Assembly (NCBI GenBank): GCA_964549995.1
Contig: CAZJXF010000199.1
Coordinates: forward strand, 1 to 5,133
DNA length: 5,133 bases
Direction: 5' to 3'
Source of the DNA: Desulfatirhabdium sp964549995
GTDB lineage: Bacteria; Desulfobacterota; Desulfobacteria; Desulfobacterales; Desulfatirhabdiaceae
Below, in pieces: positions 1 through 5,133 of the stretch. The notes under the pieces are model-generated. The model ran no database searches, was not told the origin of the DNA, and was given only the letters and a program-made list of their open reading frames with translations. Every line of letters begins with the position of its first letter. Position 1 is the stretch's first letter. A program made the position numbers and the translations under genes.

Positions 1-80
1 ACCACCCGCCCTCCTGCTGGAAGCCCGGCATTGGAAGGAAATCGGTAAGAGGCGATTTTTTGCGAGTCCATCAGGCCTGA
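1..80 (+). other. Possible 3' end of an upstream gene, unidentified
   Basis: The left edge probably cuts into the end of a preceding gene, but I cannot identify it. Frame 1 reads 15 codons to a TAA at 46-48. Frame 3 reads to a TGA at 78-80. Frame 2, the ribBA frame, has no stop at all before ribBA. None of the three peptides shows a motif I recognise. In related bacteria ribD or riboflavin synthase (ribE) often precedes ribBA, so one of those is a reasonable guess, but the residues visible here do not confirm it. Codons in the first 40 bases of frame 2 look as GC-rich at third positions as the genes downstream, which leaves the true frame open. Confidence 0.2.
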
Positions 81-107
81 AAGGCACGCACTTTTGCGAT
101 AACCCAC

Positions 108-124
108 TCGTCCCTCCGGGACGA
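108..124 (+). terminator. Small perfect hairpin in the ribBA leader, possible weak terminator or attenuator
   Basis: TCGTCCC (108-114) and GGGACGA (118-124) are exact inverse complements separated by a TCC loop. This gives a 7-bp GC-rich stem followed by TCTTTC, which is only a poor U-tract. It lies 24 nt before the ribBA start codon and 12 nt before its ribosome site. It could end transcription of the upstream gene inefficiently, act as an mRNA-stabilising or attenuating structure, or be chance. The short stem and broken T-run keep confidence low. Confidence 0.3.
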
Positions 125-136
125 TCTTTCATCATT

Positions 137-140
137 GGAG
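137..140 (+). promoter_or_regulatory. Shine-Dalgarno site that fixes the TTG start of ribBA
   Basis: GGAG sits 8 nt before the TTG at 149. The reading frame is open all the way to the left edge with no ATG, GTG or TTG further upstream in the window. This site, plus the normal RibB N-terminus that follows, is therefore the main reason to start the gene at 149. Confidence 0.65.
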
Positions 141-148
141 TAGACAAC

Positions 149-1363
149 TTGGCCAAACTAACGATAGAAGAAGCAATCCAGCACATCCGGGAAGGCCGGA
201 TGGTCATTCTGGTGGATGACGAAGACCGGGAAAACGAAGGGGATCTGACCATTGCGGCCGAAAAAGTCACCCCGGAAGTCATCAATTTCATGGCAAAATA
301 CGGCAGAGGGTTGATCTGCCTGTCGATGACCGGCGAAAAAATCGACAGTCTGGGGCTTCCGATGATGGTGAAGGACAACCGGAGCCCGTTCAACACCGGA
401 TTCACGGTATCGATCGAAGCAGCCCGCGGGGTCACCACCGGCATTTCGGCTGCCGACAGGGCCACCACCATCCTGACGGCCATTGCAGACGACGCCAAAC
501 CGAGTGATCTTGTCAGCCCCGGTCACGTATTTCCGCTCAGGGCCAGAAAAGGAGGCGTCATCGTCCGAGCCGGTCAAACCGAAGGCTCCGTGGATCTTGC
601 ACGGCTGGCCGGTTTGAAACCGGCCGGAGTCATTTGCGAAATCATGGATGAAGACGGAACGATGGCTCGAATGCCTGCGCTCGAGCGGTTCAGCGAAACG
701 CACAACATCGGCATCTGTACCATCGCCGATTTGATCGAATACCGCATGCGGACCGAGTCCTTCGTTCACCGGGAAGTGGAAGCCACCATCCCGACGTCGT
801 ACGCAGGCGATTTTCGGATCATCGTCTACGAAAACGACGTCGATCACATGCAGCACATCGCCTTGGTCAAGGGGGAAATCGATCCTCAAAAGCCGATTCT
901 CGTCCGGGTGCATTCGGAGTGCCTGACAGGAGACATTTTCGGCTCGCTGCGGTGTGACTGCGGAGATCAGCTGCACGAAGCCATGAAGCTGATCGAAAAG
1001 GAAGGCTGCGGTGTGCTGCTCTATATCCGGCAGGAAGGTCGGGGCATCGGCCTGGTCAACAAGCTGAAAGCTTATGTGCTCCAGGACCAAGGGCTCGACA
1101 CCGTGGATGCCAACCTCGAACTCGGCTTTCAGCCGGACCTACGCAATTACGGGATCGGCGCCCAGGTTTTGGTGGATCTCGGGGTTCGCAAAATGCGTCT
1201 GATCACGAACAACCCCAAGAAGATGATCGGACTTCAGGGATACGGATTGAGCATCGTCGAGCAAGTCCCCATCGAAATTCCGCCGAACGAATTCAACCGC
1301 TGCTACCTGGAATGCAAGAAGAACCGGATGGGGCACACGCTGCACCTCGACAACCTGCCCTGA
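149..1363 (+). CDS. ribBA: Bifunctional 3,4-dihydroxy-2-butanone-4-phosphate synthase / GTP cyclohydrolase II (RibBA)
   Basis: This cytosolic 404-residue fusion supplies both branches of riboflavin synthesis: dihydroxybutanone phosphate from ribulose 5-phosphate, and the diaminopyrimidine from GTP. The RibB domain spans about residues 3-200. Its acidic loop DDEDRENEGD (23-32) carries the equivalents of E. coli RibB Arg37, Glu38 and Asp42, followed by SPGHVFPL (123-130) and Glu164 (E. coli Glu174). The RibA domain spans about 207-404. It has the zinc cysteines C258, C269 and C271, the RQEGRGIGL loop (294-302), and D330 and R332, which match E. coli Asp126 and Arg128. Two changes stand out: the RibB metal ligand His153 is Gln143 here (RAGQTE), and the residue after the RibA catalytic Arg is Asn333 where Asp is usual. 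Length and domain order are normal. It starts with TTG behind GGAG at 137-140. ribH follows after 33 nt. Identity is secure; full RibB activity is less certain. Confidence 0.96.
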   Translation: MAKLTIEEAIQHIREGRMVILVDDEDRENEGDLTIAAEKVTPEVINFMAKYGRGLICLSMTGEKIDSLGLPMMVKDNRSPFNTGFTVSIEAARGVTTGISAADRATTILTAIADDAKPSDLVSPGHVFPLRARKGGVIVRAGQTEGSVDLARLAGLKPAGVICEIMDEDGTMARMPALERFSETHNIGICTIADLIEYRMRTESFVHREVEATIPTSYAGDFRIIVYENDVDHMQHIALVKGEIDPQKPILVRVHSECLTGDIFGSLRCDCGDQLHEAMKLIEKEGCGVLLYIRQEGRGIGLVNKLKAYVLQDQGLDTVDANLELGFQPDLRNYGIGAQVLVDLGVRKMRLITNNPKKMIGLQGYGLSIVEQVPIEIPPNEFNRCYLECKKNRMGHTLHLDNLP

Positions 1364-1396
1364 GCCGGTCTTTACGACTTCACGAAAGGATGGTTC

Positions 1397-1885
1397 ATGC
1401 CTCGCATCATCGAAGCCAACCTGCTGGCTGAAGGCAGGAAATTCGCACTGGTCGCCGGACGCTTCAACGACTTCATCACGGATCGACTGGTTTCCGGAGC
1501 CATCGATGCACTGACCCGTTCGGGAGCCGACGAAAACGATATCACCGTCGTCAAGGTACCGGGTGCCTTCGAAATCCCTTTGGTCGCCAAGACCCTCGCG
1601 TTCTCGAAGAAATATGACGCCGTCATCTGCCTGGGAGCCGTGATCCGCGGATCCACCCCCCATTTCGATTATGTCGCAGCGGAAGTCAGCAAGGGAATCG
1701 CCATGGTCGGACTCGAAAGCGGGGTCCCCGTGATCTTCGGTGTATTGACCACGGATACCATCGAACAGGCTGTGGAACGCGCCGGAACAAAGGCCGGCAA
1801 CAAGGGATGGAGTGCGGCAGTTGCAGCCATCGAAATGGCCAATCTCATGCAAGTGATCGGCCCCAACGCCACCACCGAGGCATAA
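1397..1885 (+). CDS. ribH: 6,7-dimethyl-8-ribityllumazine synthase (lumazine synthase)
   Basis: This enzyme condenses 5-amino-6-ribitylamino-uracil with the dihydroxybutanone phosphate made by RibBA to form lumazine, the penultimate step to riboflavin. Members of the family assemble into pentamers or 60-subunit capsids. At 162 residues it is the usual length. Visible family motifs are RFNDFITDRLVSGA (22-35) with the substrate-stacking Phe23, VPGAFEIPL (54-62), LGAVIRGSTPHFDYVA (79-94) with the catalytic His89, and the phosphate-binding region around R128 and K132 in ERAGTKAGNKG. No key residue is missing. The ATG is preceded at a 6-nt gap by AAAGGA (1385-1390). It lies 33 nt after ribBA and only 6 nt before nusB, so translation with nusB is probably coupled. 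Which oligomer it forms cannot be read from the sequence. Confidence 0.97.
   Translation: MPRIIEANLLAEGRKFALVAGRFNDFITDRLVSGAIDALTRSGADENDITVVKVPGAFEIPLVAKTLAFSKKYDAVICLGAVIRGSTPHFDYVAAEVSKGIAMVGLESGVPVIFGVLTTDTIEQAVERAGTKAGNKGWSAAVAAIEMANLMQVIGPNATTEA
1877..1880 (+). promoter_or_regulatory. Shine-Dalgarno site for nusB inside the ribH 3' end
   Basis: GAGG within the last codons of ribH lies 11 nt before the nusB ATG at 1892. Because the site is covered by ribosomes finishing ribH, initiation at nusB is likely coupled to ribH translation. The spacing is somewhat long, so the site is probably moderate in strength. Confidence 0.45.
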
Positions 1886-1891
1886 GCGATC

Positions 1892-2569
1892 ATGGGAACC
1901 CGCCGAAAATCACGGGAGCTTGCCCTGCAGGCCCTGTATTTTCTGGAATGGCAGCAACGTAACATGCCGCAAACCCGGGATCTCGTCACCGAAACGGAAC
2001 TTCGGCTGAGATCCTTCTGCAGCAATTTTCGGGTGCCGGAAACGAACCTTCCGTTTTTCCTCTTGCTCACCCGGGGGGTTACCTATCTGCGCTCCCAGAT
2101 CGACGCCATCATTGAACGGTTTTCAAGTCATTGGAAAATCCATCGAATGGCGAGCGTGGACCGAAACATCCTCCGGATGGCCGTATTCGAAATGTGTTGC
2201 AGACCCGAAATTCCGCATACCGTATCGATCAACGAAGCGGTCGATCTGGGGAAAATGTATGGAACCGATGAATCGGGGGCCTTCATCAATGGCATCCTCG
2301 ACGGCATACGGATCCAGATGGAGTCCGAACCCCATCCCTGGATCGAAATTCCGGAAGATCTCCTGAACCGCATCGAAGATCCATCACTCAAACCCTTGGA
2401 TGAGCTTCTCCGAATCGCCGAAATACCGATCCAGCAAAAACCGTTGACGACAAGCGAAACACCCCAGGACGATTCCCTTGAGGAAACATCCCAAAGGAAG
2501 CCCCGTCGTCGCAAAATCGTTCAGCAGACCGCAACGTCGGTCAAATCCGTCATCCCGTCACAACGATAG
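1892..2569 (+). CDS. nusB: Transcription antitermination factor NusB with a long C-terminal extension
   Basis: NusB binds boxA RNA together with NusE (ribosomal protein S10) and helps RNA polymerase read through rRNA operons. The helical NusB fold occupies about residues 1-142. It is marked by RRKSRELALQALYFLE (4-19), MASVDRNILRMAVFEM (86-101) and the signature HTVSINEAVDLGKMYGTDES (109-128) followed by FINGILDGI (131-139). NusB is normally about 140-160 residues; this protein has 225. The extra 83 or so residues (143-225) start with an acidic, proline-containing helical-looking part and end in a polar tail with a basic patch, KPRRRK (203-208). I recognise no domain in the extension. The linkage ribH-nusB is common in bacteria. 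The stop codon TAG (2567-2569) is 10 nt before the next gene. Core assignment is firm; the role of the extension is unknown. Confidence 0.93.
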   Translation: MGTRRKSRELALQALYFLEWQQRNMPQTRDLVTETELRLRSFCSNFRVPETNLPFFLLLTRGVTYLRSQIDAIIERFSSHWKIHRMASVDRNILRMAVFEMCCRPEIPHTVSINEAVDLGKMYGTDESGAFINGILDGIRIQMESEPHPWIEIPEDLLNRIEDPSLKPLDELLRIAEIPIQQKPLTTSETPQDDSLEETSQRKPRRRKIVQQTATSVKSVIPSQR

Positions 2570-2571
2570 GA
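2567..2571 (+). promoter_or_regulatory. Weak ribosome site of trpB2 overlapping the nusB stop codon
   Basis: TAGGA overlaps the nusB TAG stop and lies 8 nt before the ATG at 2580. It is the only purine-rich match near that start. Its weakness suggests that trpB2 translation depends on ribosomes terminating at nusB. Confidence 0.35.
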
Positions 2572-2579
2572 AAACCGCC

Positions 2580-3953
2580 ATGCAACACAAAATCGAACTC
2601 AGCGAGACCGAACTCCCCCGCCAGTGGTACAACATCCTGGCCGACATCCGTCTCAATCCCCCCTTGAAACCGGATGGAACCCCCATCAGCCCCGAAGATC
2701 TCGCACCCGTTTTTCCCATGAACCTGATCGAGCAGGAAGTCTGTACGGACCGCTGGATCGATATTCCGGAACCGGTTCTCGATGTCTACCGCATTTGGCG
2801 ACCGACGCCGCTCGTTCGGGCGCTTTTTCTGGAAAAAGCCCTCAAGACACCTGCTCGGATCTATTTCAAGAACGAAAGCGTCAGTCCTCCGGGAAGCCAC
2901 AAGCCCAACACGGCCGTCGCCCAAGCGTACTACAACAAGGTCTTCGGCATCCGAAAAATGGTCACCGAAACCGGAGCCGGGCAATGGGGATCGGCGCTTT
3001 CCTTCGCCTGCTGCCAGTTCGGTCTGGAATGCAAGGTTTACATGGTCCGGGTTTCCTTCGATCAAAAGCCCTACCGAAAATCCATGATGGAAGTGTGGGG
3101 CGGCACCTGCATCGCCAGCCCGAGCATGGAAACCCAGGCCGGGCGCGCTGCTCTCGAAAACGATCCGAACACTCCCGGAAGCCTCGGTATCGCCATCAGC
3201 GAAGCCATCGAGGCCGCCGTTTCGGATACGAGCGGTCAGACCCGCTACTCTCTGGGGAGCGTTCTCAACCATGTCATGCTGCATCAAACGGTGATCGGCC
3301 TGGAAGCCAAGGCCCAGTTGGCCAAAGTGGGCGAGTACCCCGATGTCATCATTGGATGTGTCGGCGGCGGAAGCAATTTTGCGGGCCTCGCCTTTCCGTT
3401 CGTTCTCGACAAGATCAACGGCAAGGACATCGCGATCTATCCCGTCGAACCGGCAGCCTGCCCCACCCTCACCAAGGCCCCCTTCGTTTACGACCACGGC
3501 GATACGGCCCGATATACCCCCCTGCTTCCCATGCACAGCCTGGGGCATGCCTTCGTTCCCCCGCCTTTCCACGCAGGTGGATTGCGTTACCACGGCATGG
3601 CCCCAACGGTCAGTCAGCTTGCAGCAGAAGGCATCATCACGCCCCGTGCCGTGCAGCAGCTGGCCGCTTATGAAGCCGGTTTGCTGACGGCTCGAACGGA
3701 AGGGATTATTCCGGCTCCAGAGACCACCCATGCCCTGGCCTGTGTCGTCGAAGAAGCCATCCGGGCGCGAGAGGAAGGCAAAGAAAAGGTCATCCTTTTC
3801 AACTGGAGCGGGCACGGCCTTCTCGATTTGAGTTCCTACGAAAAATATTTCTCGAAAGAACTGATCAACTTCGAGCTTTGTGAAGAGGAAATCGAAAAAG
3901 GCAAGAAGGTCTTCGAGAACCATCCGAAACCCCAACTGTTGAAGAGTCGGTAA
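2580..3953 (+). CDS. trpB: Tryptophan synthase beta chain, stand-alone TrpB2 type
   Basis: This PLP enzyme of 457 residues belongs to the TrpB2 branch, which joins indole and serine to tryptophan but lacks the features needed to pair tightly with TrpA. The N-terminus is long for a beta chain, as usual in TrpB2. The PLP lysine is K108 in NESVSPPGSHKPN (98-110). The catalytic glutamate is E130 in ETGAGQWGSAL, where the Trp at 136 is typical of TrpB2 and classical TrpB has His. The glycine loop that grips the PLP phosphate is GCVGGGSNFAG (259-269). S410 in NWSGHG likely contacts the pyridine nitrogen. No key residue is missing. I start at 2580, not at an in-frame ATG at 2478, because the latter would overlap nusB by 92 nt and add a low-complexity basic leader foreign to the family. 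No trpA or other trp gene is nearby. A role in indole salvage or serine/threonine handling is possible. Confidence 0.93.
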   Translation: MQHKIELSETELPRQWYNILADIRLNPPLKPDGTPISPEDLAPVFPMNLIEQEVCTDRWIDIPEPVLDVYRIWRPTPLVRALFLEKALKTPARIYFKNESVSPPGSHKPNTAVAQAYYNKVFGIRKMVTETGAGQWGSALSFACCQFGLECKVYMVRVSFDQKPYRKSMMEVWGGTCIASPSMETQAGRAALENDPNTPGSLGIAISEAIEAAVSDTSGQTRYSLGSVLNHVMLHQTVIGLEAKAQLAKVGEYPDVIIGCVGGGSNFAGLAFPFVLDKINGKDIAIYPVEPAACPTLTKAPFVYDHGDTARYTPLLPMHSLGHAFVPPPFHAGGLRYHGMAPTVSQLAAEGIITPRAVQQLAAYEAGLLTARTEGIIPAPETTHALACVVEEAIRAREEGKEKVILFNWSGHGLLDLSSYEKYFSKELINFELCEEEIEKGKKVFENHPKPQLLKSR

Positions 3954-3962
3954 CCGTTTTCT

Positions 3963-3967
3963 GGAGG
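3963..3967 (+). promoter_or_regulatory. Strong Shine-Dalgarno site supporting the GTG start of the MBL hydrolase
   Basis: GGAGG lies 5 nt before the GTG at 3973, in the 19-nt gap after trpB2. This is the best ribosome site in the window and justifies choosing a GTG start, which also gives the expected N-terminus of the family. Confidence 0.7.
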
Positions 3968-3972
3968 ACAAC

Positions 3973-4599
3973 GTGATCATCGAATCCCTTGTCGTCGGCC
4001 CGATCATGGCCAATTGTTTCATCCTCGGATGTGAACGCACCCGGAAAGCGGCGGTCATCGATCCCGGCGCCGAATCGGCCAAAATCCTGATGAAGCTCGC
4101 GACACTCCAGTTGAGCGTCGAATGTATTTTGAATACCCATGGTCATTTCGATCACGTGGGCGCCAACAAGAAGCTCCGGGAGGCAACGAAAGCCCCCTTG
4201 ATGATTCATGCAGCCGACCAGCCGATGCTCTCCTTTCTTCGGCAGACGGCCGCCCAGTTCGGGCTAAGTGCCGAAGACTCTCCGCAGCCCGACAAACTTC
4301 TTCAGGACGGTGATGTCATCCCTGTAGGCGACATTCGCCTTCAGGTGATTCACACCCCCGGTCACACCCCCGGCGGCGTATCCTTTTATACGCCGGATGT
4401 CGTTTTCGTTGGAGACACGCTCTTTGCGGGCTCGATCGGAAGAACGGATTTCCCCGGAGGAGATTACGACACCCTCATTCGATCCATCCAGAAACGGCTT
4501 TTTCCGCTGGGCGATCACGTAACGGTCTACTGCGGCCATGGACCGGAAACCACCATCGGCAGGGAAAGAAGATTCAACCCCTTTGCCGGAGAAATGTAA
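3973..4599 (+). CDS. Metallo-beta-lactamase-fold hydrolase, glyoxalase II-like (YcbL type)
   Basis: This is a compact 208-residue cytosolic MBL-fold protein with a complete two-metal site. THGHFDH (55-61) supplies H56, H58, D60 and H61. HTPGHTPGG (127-135) supplies H131. VGDTLF (146-151) supplies the bridging D148. CGHGPETTIGRER (187-199) supplies H189. The short length, without the extra C-terminal helical domain of classical glyoxalase II, and the ending GPETTIGRERRFNPF match the YcbL-like group. Some members of that group hydrolyse S-lactoylglutathione; many have no known substrate. There is no signal peptide, so an antibiotic-degrading role is unlikely. It starts 19 nt after trpB2 and is probably in the same transcript. 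Other thioester substrates, or persulfide chemistry, cannot be excluded from sequence alone. The fold is near certain; the substrate is not. Confidence 0.92.
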   Translation: MIIESLVVGPIMANCFILGCERTRKAAVIDPGAESAKILMKLATLQLSVECILNTHGHFDHVGANKKLREATKAPLMIHAADQPMLSFLRQTAAQFGLSAEDSPQPDKLLQDGDVIPVGDIRLQVIHTPGHTPGGVSFYTPDVVFVGDTLFAGSIGRTDFPGGDYDTLIRSIQKRLFPLGDHVTVYCGHGPETTIGRERRFNPFAGEM

Positions 4600-4634
4600 C
4601 CGTGCCAACCGACGCCAAAACGAAGAGGTAACCG

Positions 4635-5133
4635 ATGACCAAAGCCAGTTCAAAGAAAAAGGCCCCATCCAAGAAGAAGGAAAGCCCGAAGAAGACCAAA
4701 TCCGAAAGCAAGGCCAAACCGGAAGCAGGGATGGAATCCCCTCCATCCGAAACGGGCGCTCCATCAACGGTAAATTCAGTCGAAACGCCTCTTGCCGCTC
4801 TTGAAAGCGTAGCTGAACCGGCAGTGCAACCTAAACCAAAGCACCCGCGAACACGGGAAGAAATTCTGTTCCAGGTGTTCGAGTCGCATTATCGCCCCGT
4901 AGTCCCCTTGGCTGAAGCAGAAAAATCCCTCGTTCCACCGGAAGACGGCCCGCGAAATCCGCAATTAGATGACATTCTTTTCCGAAACTTTCGCTGGAAG
5001 GAAGAGGAAGCCGCATTTCTGAAGGCGGAAGCCGAGCGGATCGCCCGGGAAAAAGAAGAAGCCGAGCGACGTGAGGCAGAGCGCATCGCCAAAGAAAAGG
5101 CCGAAGCCGAACGCATCGCAAGGGAAAAGGCGG
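4635..5133 (+). CDS. Lysine-rich, Glu/Arg/Ala-repeat protein of unknown function, cut by the window edge
   Basis: The frame from ATG 4635 is open for 166 codons to the right edge, so the 3' end is missing. GAGG (4625-4628) sits 6 nt before the ATG. Three zones are visible. Residues 1-30 have 12 lysines among Ser, Pro and Ala, giving a disordered, strongly basic tail. Residues 31-70 are a Pro/Ser/Glu linker. Residues 71-120 (from PRTREEILFQVFESHYRPVV to LDDILFRNFRW) have mixed hydrophobic composition and may form a small folded part. From about 126 the chain becomes a charged helix with EAER beginning at 132, 142, 147 and 157 and the nonamer EAERIA(R/K)EK three times. There is no signal peptide or membrane segment. 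The helix resembles TolA-like or single-alpha-helix linkers, but I do not recognise the family. It follows the hydrolase by 35 nt and may share its transcript. That it is coding is likely; the function is unknown. Confidence 0.75.
   Translation, partial: MTKASSKKKAPSKKKESPKKTKSESKAKPEAGMESPPSETGAPSTVNSVETPLAALESVAEPAVQPKPKHPRTREEILFQVFESHYRPVVPLAEAEKSLVPPEDGPRNPQLDDILFRNFRWKEEEAAFLKAEAERIAREKEEAERREAERIAKEKAEAERIAREKA
5028..5129 (+). repeat. Degenerate in-frame repeat encoding EAERIA(R/K)EK
   Basis: Three 27-nt copies at 5028-5054, 5073-5099 and 5103-5129 encode EAERIAREK, EAERIAKEK and EAERIAREK. A partial copy (EAERR) lies between the first two. Start-to-start distances are 45 and 30 nt, both multiples of 15, so the underlying unit is five codons. 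The copies differ mostly at synonymous positions (for example cgg/cgc and gcc/gca), so the protein sequence is conserved more than the DNA. The array may continue past the right edge. Confidence 0.7.

Noticed and set aside
71..80. The 10-bp palindrome TCAGGCCTGA
   Set aside because: It is short, occurs once and has no partner site, so it is not distinguishable from chance.
95..103. TGcGATAAC, resembling an extended -10 promoter element upstream of ribBA
   Set aside because: There is no -35 match at the right distance (GCCTGA at 75-80), and the predicted transcription start would fall inside the hairpin. The match is too weak to call.
158..1090. A 310-codon open frame on the minus strand inside ribBA
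   Set aside because: It is antisense to a well-supported gene, shows no domain and has composition typical of a shadow frame.
2478..2579. Upstream in-frame ATG that would lengthen TrpB2 by 34 residues
   Set aside because: It overlaps the end of nusB by 92 nt, adds a basic low-complexity leader, and the start at 2580 gives the family's normal N-terminus.
2624..3673. A 349-codon open frame on the + strand in another frame of trpB2
   Set aside because: It is rich in Arg, Pro, Ser and His, as expected of a shifted frame of a GC-rich gene. It has no motif and overlaps the intact TrpB2 motifs entirely.
2550..4082. A 510-codon open frame on the minus strand across trpB2
   Set aside because: It is the antisense shadow of a clear PLP enzyme gene. 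It has no recognisable motif, extends into both neighbouring genes and arises from the GC-rich codon bias of the + strand gene.
4602..4631. A 9-codon GTG-started mini frame between the hydrolase and the last gene
   Set aside because: It is too short, has no convincing ribosome site of its own and is easily explained by chance.
4831..5121. Minus-strand frames rich in Arg, Ser and Ala opposite the last gene
   Set aside because: They are reverse shadows of the EAER repeat. The + strand frame has a ribosome site, an ATG and continuity to the edge.

Overview
The window looks like a chromosomal housekeeping stretch from a Gram-negative bacterium with a moderately GC-rich genome. The gene content and protein sequences fit the former Deltaproteobacteria (Desulfobacterota, Desulfobacterales-like). 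This placement is an inference from protein style (a RibBA fusion, ribH next to nusB, a stand-alone TrpB2), because there is no rRNA or other marker to fix it. All supported genes lie on the + strand and are tightly packed, with gaps of 6 to 35 nt, so they are probably co-transcribed.

Layout: positions 1-148 hold a short leader, or the tail of an unseen gene, with one small perfect hairpin and a Shine-Dalgarno site. Then come ribBA (149-1363, TTG start), ribH (1397-1885), nusB (1892-2569, with a long C-terminal extension), a TrpB2-type tryptophan synthase beta chain (2580-3953) and a glyoxalase II-like metallo-beta-lactamase-fold hydrolase (3973-4599, GTG start). The last gene starts at 4635 and runs off the right edge. 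It encodes a lysine-rich, then Glu/Arg/Ala-rich repetitive protein that I do not recognise.

Functionally, RibBA makes both precursors of the riboflavin pathway: dihydroxybutanone phosphate from ribulose 5-phosphate, and the pyrimidine from GTP. RibH joins the dihydroxybutanone phosphate to the later pyrimidine intermediate to give lumazine. RibD and riboflavin synthase, also needed, are not in the window and may lie just upstream. NusB is the rRNA antitermination factor that commonly travels with ribH. TrpB2 and the hydrolase have no obvious link to flavin synthesis and look like operon passengers.

I see no mobile element, CRISPR array, tRNA, rRNA or convincing FMN riboswitch. No clear novel multi-gene system is visible. 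The points most worth a second look are the charged repeat protein at the right edge, the Gln in place of the metal-ligand His in the RibB domain, the NusB extension and the position of the stand-alone TrpB2.
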